A stretch of 14,795 nt of DNA from Deltaproteobacteria bacterium (lineage in GTDB: Bacteria > Desulfobacterota_B > Binatia > UBA9968): contig VBKY01000138.1 of NCBI GenBank assembly GCA_005879255.1, forward strand, positions 1 through 14,795, in the 5' to 3' direction. Shown here in pieces: positions 6,905 to 12,468 of this stretch. The position numbers were made by a program, and so were the translations under genes. Under the pieces are notes generated by a model that had not been told where the DNA came from, did not search any database, and worked only from the letters and a program-made list of their open reading frames with translations. Numbering within the stretch: position 1 is the stretch's first letter; each line of letters starts with the position of its first letter.

Positions 6905-8019
6905 GAACTCTTCTCGTAGTGCTTGGCCATTTGACTCTTGACGCCTCGTCTCGCCAAGGCTTCTTCGAACCACTGGCGGACGACGGGCTCTTCGTCAGCG
7001 TATTCGATCTGTGAGCCGCCCTTCTTGCGGTCGACCGCGCCCTGATAATTCTTTCTGACACCGTGAAATTTCTTGCTGCCGAAAGCGCGTAAAGCCAGAT
7101 AACGCGCTGGTTTAGCGCCGGCATTAAAATGCTGATGCCACCAATTCTCCGGCGGCACTACCATACTGCCTTCGTGCCACTCATATTTATTGATTGCCGC
7201 TCCGTCCGGCCAAATCAAAGAATAACCGTCCCCGCTGAGAATGATGACATGCGCGCCGGCGCCGTGGTGGTGGGCCTTTTTGTAGGTTCCGACCGGGAAT
7301 TCGGATATATGACACGCCGTGGTATTTTCCGAAAGCTCGAACTTGATGTTGGTGCCGCCAGCGCCGCGTTCGTTGTACTCCATTAACTTGAAACTGCGAG
7401 CGTCGGGGACGAAATTGGTTTCCCAGACGTTGCCCGCGAACTTGAAACCTTTGTAGTCTCCGCCGTGGAGCATACCTTTGCCGTTGAAATAACCTTGACG
7501 CGCGTCGAAGCGATCAGTAAAGGCAAAATCGTTGTGAAAGATAAAATCCAGATTATGCAATAGATTAATCATCGTCGGCGCGGTGGTGACCGCGAGGTAG
7601 CGCGCCGGTTCGCTGCCGCTGCCATTAAAGAGCTGGTGCCAGGTGTTGAGCGGCGGTGAAAAAAGCGAGCCCGCCTGCCACTCGAACGTCTGTTTCTGGT
7701 CGTCGCGGTTCCAAACCGTGGTCGCGCCGCGCCCGCTGATGACGTAGATGGATTCCTCGAACAGCTGCCGCTGCGGTTTGAGGCTCTTGCCCGCCGGGAT
7801 CTCACAGATATAGCAGTTGTTTACCTGCCCCGCCCCTTCCATCTGCAGAAACGCGCCGTTGCCACCTTTGCGTTTCCACCATTCCAACTTTACGTCGCGG
7901 ATATCCTCGACAAAGAAGGTCTTGATAACCGGGATACCCTCTCCTTCCACCCATTTGTCGTAACTGGTCTTGGTGCCGTCAGTGACTGTAGGGGATTCTG
8001 TGGTGTTAGGTTTAGCCAT
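6901..8019 (-). CDS. Bicupin protein, gentisate-dioxygenase-like fold, function unknown
   Basis: A 372-residue protein with two cupin domains, at about residues 65-145 and 230-310. The second keeps a full metal site: H250-H251-H252 and H257 in KKAHHHGAGAH, and H295 and H297 in ENWWHQHFN. The first keeps only H128 of NTWHQLFN and a glutamate pair in RQLFEES, and has KPQRQ where the metal-binding histidines would be, so it is probably structural or regulatory. The overall pattern, with GRGATTVW and GDGYSLIWPDG turns, resembles bicupin dioxygenases and related uncharacterised cupins. ATG 8019 has GGAGAG a few bases upstream. It is coupled to gmhA by a 4-base ATGA overlap and lies 63 bases after the aminotransferase remnant. 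The reaction is not predictable from sequence; an Fe- or Mn-dependent oxygenase or a sugar-modifying enzyme are both open. Confidence 0.85.
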   Translation of the reverse strand: MAKPNTTESPTVTDGTKTSYDKWVEGEGIPVIKTFFVEDIRDVKLEWWKRKGGNGAFLQMEGAGQVNNCYICEIPAGKSLKPQRQLFEESIYVISGRGATTVWNRDDQKQTFEWQAGSLFSPPLNTWHQLFNGSGSEPARYLAVTTAPTMINLLHNLDFIFHNDFAFTDRFDARQGYFNGKGMLHGGDYKGFKFAGNVWETNFVPDARSFKLMEYNERGAGGTNIKFELSENTTACHISEFPVGTYKKAHHHGAGAHVIILSGDGYSLIWPDGAAINKYEWHEGSMVVPPENWWHQHFNAGAKPARYLALRAFGSKKFHGVRKNYQGAVDRKKGGSQIEYADEEPVVRQWFEEALARRGVKSQMAKHYEKSS

Positions 8020-8082
8020 GATCTCTCCGCTCTGAAAGTGTGAAAATTTTTACCACAGCGCCCGCTCAAGTGAAAGCAGGGC

Positions 8083-8397
8083 TCAACGGCGAAAGAAGGC
8101 TTGAATGTTTTCGACAACGCATTCTTGCTGCGCCGGTCGCAGCAGGATAAAGCGGTAATGCCAATACGTGGCGCGCAACAAGTTCAAGAGCGCATCACTG
8201 CCTGAGCCGACGGCGATGGCAAAACCGCATTGAAGGTGCTGCGTCATCTGTTCCTCGAAACGTTTGACCACTGGGCCGAGGATGAATTGCTGCGAATCCG
8301 TGACTTCATCGATGGCCATGCGCACCTCGTCGAGAATTTTGCCGTGCTGCGCGCGCAGGTCGACGATAGTGATCTTGTAAGGACCTAGGCTAGACAC
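8083..8397 (-). pseudogene. DegT/DnrJ/EryC1/StrS aminotransferase remnant with a large internal deletion
   Basis: The frame begins IVDLRAQHGKILDEVRMAID, then FILGPVVKRFEEQM and AIAVGSGSDALLNLLRA, the unmistakable first 70 residues of a PLP-dependent sugar aminotransferase (normally about 370 residues). It then jumps to QQECVVENIQAFFRR, matching the extreme C-terminus of the same family. The PLP lysine and aspartate regions are missing. Between the two parts, bases 8135-8167 read VLALPLYPAAT in another frame, the expected family segment just before that C-terminus; a single extra base (C at 8134) separates it from the in-frame end. So a deletion of about 275 codons plus a one-base indel is implied. 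The likely GTG start at 8397 overlaps the HD gene stop by 8 bases. The product cannot be an active aminotransferase. The family makes amino sugars for polysaccharides. Confidence 0.85.
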
Positions 8398-9793
8398 TGG
8401 TCTTGACCGCAGGGGACTGACCCTTCAGCGCGCTTTCGGCAACTTCAGCCAGGAGCTGATCGTGCTCGTGGTCCAGGGCAAAGACGCGGAACTGAACAAC
8501 TTTGGATGGAATGAATTCAAACAGCTCGGCGAGCGATTCCTTGGTGATCTCGCCGCTGGAAGGGTCGAAGATATGGATCTGTTTCTTGCCCATGGCGAAG
8601 GGGTTTTCCGGACGCGGGTCCTGGGTTGCCATGTCGACGCGAAAAATCAAGTCCCGTGTCGCCGCCGGCAGGGCCGAGCGGATGCGCTTTTCCCAATCCG
8701 TGTCTTGAATAAGCGCCACGCCGTAGCGGAGTTCATTGAGTGACAGCGTGCGGTCGTAGGCCATCTTCCATTTCACCTCACGGTGCAGGACGGTTTCCCA
8801 CTCTTTCCCTAAGGTCTCCAGCTCGCCCTTAGCGCGTCGCCAGCGGGAAACTTCTTCGAGCAGCGACCAATCGGTCAAGTAGAGATACTCTTCCATACGG
8901 TCCAGAGGATTTCCCGGAAACAGCACCTTCATGGTTTCCGGAAAGATTTCTCTGAGATGCAAGTCGATGGCACGGGTCGTACGGTGATAATAGACATTGG
9001 TGTACAGGTAGAGCCGGGCGTTGAGGAAAGTAGTGAGAGCACCGTTGCCAGCTTTGTGCACAGTGAGCCCCTTGGGGGTGAAGAAGGTATAGTGCATCAG
9101 CCGCTCGCGATCGATCGGCCCGGGGTGAACGCCACACATGTAGGAGTCCCGCGAGACGTAGTCGAGATTATCGAAAGTAAAAATGCCGCCGGTCAGCGGT
9201 TGCAGAAAGCGCACCCACTTCGCCTTACGGTTATCCTCCCTGCCATTCTTTTTGATTGGGAACGCGACATCTTCGGGTCGCAATTCTTCGCCAGCAGCGA
9301 ACGAACCGCTCGGACTACGGCGCAGCTGGCGGATGATATCGCCAAGGTGTTTTTGAATGATGGTCTGACCCAGGTCTTCGTGTGTGAGATCGTAGTTGCA
9401 GAGAAAATTATCATCAAAAAAATGGCCGAAAGGTCCGTGCCCGATATCGTGCAGGAGCCCGGTAACGCGCATGTATTCTTCGATAAAAGGCGCTGAGGGA
9501 CACTCGTCACCGAGGACTTTACGCAGCGAGGGATAAAGATGCTTGCCAAATTCACCGGCCAGATGCATGGCGCCGAGCGAGTGCTGAAACCGGCTATGCT
9601 CCGCCGACGGATAGACCCAGCGGGCACTCTGAAGTTGATAAATATAGCGCAGACGCTGCACCCAAGGAGAATCGATGAGCGCCTTTTCAGTTACCTCGCC
9701 TTTGTTTTCGGGCACGGTGAACTGGATGTAGCGGTGAATTGGGTCGGCGATCAGCGCCGTGCCGCCGTATTCATAATCGCTGAGTTGTGTCAT
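8390..9793 (-). CDS. HD-superfamily phosphohydrolase, SAMHD1/dGTPase-like (COG1078 type)
   Basis: A 467-residue cytoplasmic metal-dependent phosphohydrolase. The HD residues are H71 in SRFQHSLGAMHLA, H115-D116 in LLHDIGHGPFGHFF and an aspartate in the LDYVSRDSYMCGV segment (D211 or D216), which parallels the DYxxRD segment of SAMHD1-like dNTP triphosphohydrolases. The N-terminal DPIHRYIQF and RLRYIYQLQSARWVYPSAEHSRF blocks are diagnostic for the COG1078 branch. Length is normal for the family. ATG 9793 gives the expected distance to DPIH; its ribosome site is weak. The gene follows archease by 48 bases, and its stop is overlapped by the aminotransferase remnant. It may hydrolyse dNTPs or other nucleotides; the specificity is not determined by visible residues. 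Confidence 0.92.
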   Translation of the reverse strand: MTQLSDYEYGGTALIADPIHRYIQFTVPENKGEVTEKALIDSPWVQRLRYIYQLQSARWVYPSAEHSRFQHSLGAMHLAGEFGKHLYPSLRKVLGDECPSAPFIEEYMRVTGLLHDIGHGPFGHFFDDNFLCNYDLTHEDLGQTIIQKHLGDIIRQLRRSPSGSFAAGEELRPEDVAFPIKKNGREDNRKAKWVRFLQPLTGGIFTFDNLDYVSRDSYMCGVHPGPIDRERLMHYTFFTPKGLTVHKAGNGALTTFLNARLYLYTNVYYHRTTRAIDLHLREIFPETMKVLFPGNPLDRMEEYLYLTDWSLLEEVSRWRRAKGELETLGKEWETVLHREVKWKMAYDRTLSLNELRYGVALIQDTDWEKRIRSALPAATRDLIFRVDMATQDPRPENPFAMGKKQIHIFDPSSGEITKESLAELFEFIPSKVVQFRVFALDHEHDQLLAEVAESALKGQSPAVKTSV

Positions 9794-9841
9794 GTTTTCG
9801 CTTGACCCCGCATTCCAACCACGGTTGTCGGAGTATTGGCC

Positions 9842-10267
9842 TCAAAGTTCAAATATGACCTGGGCGGTCCACCGGTTACCGGTCTTTTCCATGCGGCTCT
9901 TGTGAAACGCTACCGCGCCGATTTCTTGCTTGATCTCGTGACGATCCGGGTCAATCTTCTCGCCGCAAACTTCCGCCTTAACGACGGTATCTCTGACCTC
10001 GCGAATGTTAAACTCTTTGAGCAAATAGCCGCTGCCTTGATAGAGGTAGAGTAACTCGCGCATCCAGTTTACCATCAAATCATCGCGATCGGTCCCTTCG
10101 ACCTCCAAAGCGACGCGCTCTTTAATCTCGATTTTCTCGACGTCGGCCATCACGTCAAATAGCGCAAAGGCCGAGTTGGCGAAGAGGTCGGCTTGAGAAC
10201 CACCGATAACTCGTACCGCCAATTCAGACTGACGCCTGGTTACACGGTATTTGTTTTGGGTTTCCAC
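9842..10267 (-). CDS. Archease-family protein
   Basis: A 141-residue protein with the archease fold signature: ADLFANSAFALFDVMADV, the acidic DRDDLMVNWMRELLYLYQ helix, a basic HEIKQEIGAVAFHKSRM segment and the C-terminal strand WTAQVIFEL. Archease activates the RNA ligase RtcB by promoting its guanylylation. The family's N-terminal HTADxG motif, which carries a metal-binding aspartate, is here RRQSELAVRV, and the terminal aspartate of the usual FD-I end is a glutamate (FEL). Metal binding may therefore differ. Translation starts at GTG 10267, with no competing ATG near it, 6 bases after the zinc-ribbon gene. No rtcB lies in the window. The gene follows larB and the zinc-ribbon gene closely, so it is part of the same transcript. 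Confidence 0.85.
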   Translation of the reverse strand: METQNKYRVTRRQSELAVRVIGGSQADLFANSAFALFDVMADVEKIEIKERVALEVEGTDRDDLMVNWMRELLYLYQGSGYLLKEFNIREVRDTVVKAEVCGEKIDPDRHEIKQEIGAVAFHKSRMEKTGNRWTAQVIFEL

Positions 10268-10273
10268 TATTCG

Positions 10274-10579
10274 TCAGCCCTTGAAGTTGAGCCCGCGTAG
10301 ATTCTCCGCATCGGCGGAGTCGGGGAGGAGCGAGCGTCGACCAGAGAAATCATCGTCCAAAAGTTGCCGGATTTCCGCGCGGCCATAGCATTGAACACAA
10401 GTAAGAATATCGATTGGCTGAATTAATTTAAGATATCGGAGGGGTGGCGCGTCTGGTTTAGGATTTAGGAAATACTCCCATTGGCTGTAACCCGTGTGAA
10501 GTAGATAGTAGTCGACCTTATAACTCTTCTGAGTATGAGTGGTTCCCTGAACCTCTCTGCCGCAGTGAGAACACTGCAT
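10274..10579 (-). CDS. Small zinc-ribbon protein of unknown function
   Basis: A 101-residue soluble protein that I cannot place in a named family. It opens with CSHCGRE (residues 3-6) and has a second knuckle CVQCYGR at about 61-64, together a four-cysteine zinc ribbon with an unusually long spacer of some 55 residues. The spacer is rich in tyrosine and holds SYKVDYYLLHTGYSQWEYFL. The C-terminal 30 residues are acidic then basic and probably disordered. ATG 10579 is supported by GAGGG five bases upstream. It lies 11 bases after larB and 6 bases before archease, so it is co-expressed with both. A role as a metal, RNA or protein adaptor is possible, but no catalytic motif is visible. Confidence 0.8.
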   Translation of the reverse strand: MQCSHCGREVQGTTHTQKSYKVDYYLLHTGYSQWEYFLNPKPDAPPLRYLKLIQPIDILTCVQCYGRAEIRQLLDDDFSGRRSLLPDSADAENLRGLNFKG

Positions 10580-10590
10580 TGACCCTCTAT

Positions 10591-11340
10591 TTATACCCGG
10601 TTTATTAGGCTCGCCGCAAACCCGGCGCCAAAGCCATTGTCGATATTGACGACCGTTACGCCGGCGGCGCAGGAGTTGAGCATACCCAATAGAGCCGAAA
10701 TTCCGTGGAAGCTCGCGCCGTAGCCGACACTCGTCGGCACAGCGATCACCGGTTTATCGATCAATCCCGCGACGACGCTGGGCAGCGCTCCTTCCATGCC
10801 GGCGGCGACGATCAATACCGCGGCGTCAACCAACCGCGGGCGGTTTTGAAGCAGCCGGTGAATGCCAGCAACGCCAACATCAAAAAGTTTTTCCACTCGG
10901 TTACCCATCATTGTGGCAGTCAAGACCGCTTCTTCAGCGACAGGAATATCGGAAGTGCCGGCGGAGACGACGAGCACCGTGCCTTTGCCTATTATCTTAA
11001 CTGGTTTTCGAACCCAGGTAGCGGCGCGGGCGGCGCGGTGAAATTTGAGCCCTGTGTGTAGCTTTCTTAGCTGCGCGATCTTTTCCCGGTCAAGCCGCGT
11101 TATCAAGATGTTTAATTCACGCCGGCGCATGGCGCGCACGATGGCGGCAATGTCTCCGGCTTCCTTCCCTTGGCCTAGTATAACCTCAGGGAAACCCTGA
11201 CGCAGCGCGCGATGGTGATCAACCTTAGCAAAACCGAGATCTTCAAAGGGCAAGTGGTGTAGCCGTGCGACAGCCTGCGCGACAGTAATTTTTTGCCGCC
11301 GTACTTGCTCAAGTAACTCTACCAGTCGCTCGGAGTCCAT
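10591..11340 (-). CDS. larB: Nickel-pincer cofactor biosynthesis protein LarB (PurE-like NaAD carboxylase)
   Basis: A 249-residue cytoplasmic enzyme that carboxylates and hydrolyses nicotinic acid adenine dinucleotide, the first step to the nickel-pincer nucleotide of lactate racemase and related LarA-type enzymes. The N-terminal 110 residues are helical (FEDLGFAKVDHHRALRQGFPEVI), then the PurE-like domain shows VLVVSAGTSDIPVAEEA, VAAGMEGALPSVVAGL and VPTSVGYGASFHGISALLG. The catalytic cysteine of the family corresponds to C224 in MLNSCAAGVTVVNIDNGFGAG. Length is as expected. ATG 11340 shares one base with the thiL stop (TGATG), so translation is coupled. The partners larC and larE, and a LarA enzyme, are not in the window. 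The true PurE carboxymutase lacks the helical N-terminus, so LarB is preferred. Confidence 0.95.
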   Translation of the reverse strand: MDSERLVELLEQVRRQKITVAQAVARLHHLPFEDLGFAKVDHHRALRQGFPEVILGQGKEAGDIAAIVRAMRRRELNILITRLDREKIAQLRKLHTGLKFHRAARAATWVRKPVKIIGKGTVLVVSAGTSDIPVAEEAVLTATMMGNRVEKLFDVGVAGIHRLLQNRPRLVDAAVLIVAAGMEGALPSVVAGLIDKPVIAVPTSVGYGASFHGISALLGMLNSCAAGVTVVNIDNGFGAGFAASLINRV

Positions 11341-12368
11341 CAGTTTATTCTAATCGTTCTCGGATTGGCGGACCACTCCTTTTTAAAGTGGTCGTGCCCT
11401 TTGGAGCGAGTCGATACTAACTTGCCGCAACTGTCGAGAACGGTAATTCCTCGGTTTGCTGTGACGCAGGTACCTATTCTAGTGATTGCTAGTCCGACGC
11501 GCCGTTCCAGTTTTTCTATCCGCGAGCGATCTGACGGTCGCGCGCAAAACAGAAGCTCATAGTCCTCACCACCGGTGAGGGCGTAGTGTGTTCCATCCTG
11601 CCCGGCAATTGCACGATAAGCACGCGAGAGCGGCAGTCGCGCCTCCCAAATCATTGCGCCGGTACGGCTGGCTCGACAAATGTGCCCCAAGTCCTGCAGC
11701 AAGCCGTCGCTCACGTCAATCATCGCCGTTGCCAGTTTTTGCCGCGCCAAGAGCACACCGGCCGCAATCCTTGGGGTGGGCTGATGATGACGTTTGAGCA
11801 ATTGGGCAACCGGGCTCTTCTGTTTCATTCCCAGCGATTTTCGCTGCAAGAGTTTTAATCCCAGTGCTGAGTCGCCCAAGGTTCCGGTGACGTAGATGTC
11901 GTGCCCCACTTTAGCGCCGCTTCGACGAACTGGCTGCGGAGGGGGGCTACCGATGACACAGACCGATATGATCAGTGATTTGGCAATGTTGGTATCACCG
12001 CCTACGATCGAGACACCACACTGGCGGGCTAGCGTGTTAATGCCGCGGTACAAATTGTCGATATCGTTACTGTCAAAACTCACCGGAATCCCGAGCGAAA
12101 GAATGGCGTACGCCGGCACGCCGCCCATCGCTGCGATGTCGCTTAAATTAACGGCAAGAGATTTATAGCCGAGGTCAAATAGCGAAGTCCATCGCAGGTC
12201 GAAATGAACGCCTTCAATTAGCAAATCCGCCGTGGCGAGAGATGACCCAGATGAGTTGGCTACCCACGCCGCGTCGTCACCGATGCCGATGCGTACTCCG
12301 GGGCCAGCGGACGCGGTGCGTCGAATTCTGTCGATGAGGCCGAATTCTCCGAGCCGACTTAATTTCAT
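11340..12368 (-). CDS. thiL: Thiamine-monophosphate kinase
   Basis: ThiL phosphorylates thiamine monophosphate with ATP to make thiamine diphosphate, the last step of the pathway, in the cytoplasm. The 342-residue protein has the AIR-synthase-like fold markers in order: GIGDDAA at 28-34, the TADLLIEGVHFDL metal and substrate segment at 46-58, KSLAVNLSDIAAMGG at 69-83, GGDT at 123-126, ATAMIDVSDGLLQDL near 213-227, LTGGEDYELLF and the C-terminal GHDHF. The length is normal. ATG 12368 starts 100 bases after lon; no good ribosome site is visible, and AAAGG lies about 14 bases upstream. The gene is coupled to larB by a one-base overlap. No other thiamine genes are nearby. The last dozen residues (KKEWSANPRTIRIN) go slightly beyond the usual end. 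Confidence 0.96.
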   Translation of the reverse strand: MKLSRLGEFGLIDRIRRTASAGPGVRIGIGDDAAWVANSSGSSLATADLLIEGVHFDLRWTSLFDLGYKSLAVNLSDIAAMGGVPAYAILSLGIPVSFDSNDIDNLYRGINTLARQCGVSIVGGDTNIAKSLIISVCVIGSPPPQPVRRSGAKVGHDIYVTGTLGDSALGLKLLQRKSLGMKQKSPVAQLLKRHHQPTPRIAAGVLLARQKLATAMIDVSDGLLQDLGHICRASRTGAMIWEARLPLSRAYRAIAGQDGTHYALTGGEDYELLFCARPSDRSRIEKLERRVGLAITRIGTCVTANRGITVLDSCGKLVSTRSKGHDHFKKEWSANPRTIRIN

Positions 12369-12468
12369 CAGGACGAATCAAGAACCTTTCGAAGTGAGAC
12401 GACGATTTCGAGAGTTTTCGTCGAAGGCGACCGGAAATGCGGCAATTGCGATAAATTTTCGTGTGGAT

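Noticed and set aside
6904..6973. Upstream in-frame start of gmhA at 6973.
   Set aside because: It would add 23 residues not found in GmhA proteins and overlap the cupin gene by 70 bases; ATG 6904 with its ATGA overlap is the better start.
8957..9496. A 179-codon open frame on the + strand opposite the HD gene.
   Set aside because: It is the antisense shadow of a gene with clear HD motifs; no family motifs and no ribosome site support it.
12400..12423. Inverted repeat CGACGA...TCGTCG between lon and thiL, considered as a terminator or operator.
   Set aside because: The stem is only 6 bp with a 12-base loop and no T tract on the minus strand; such a short repeat is expected by chance.
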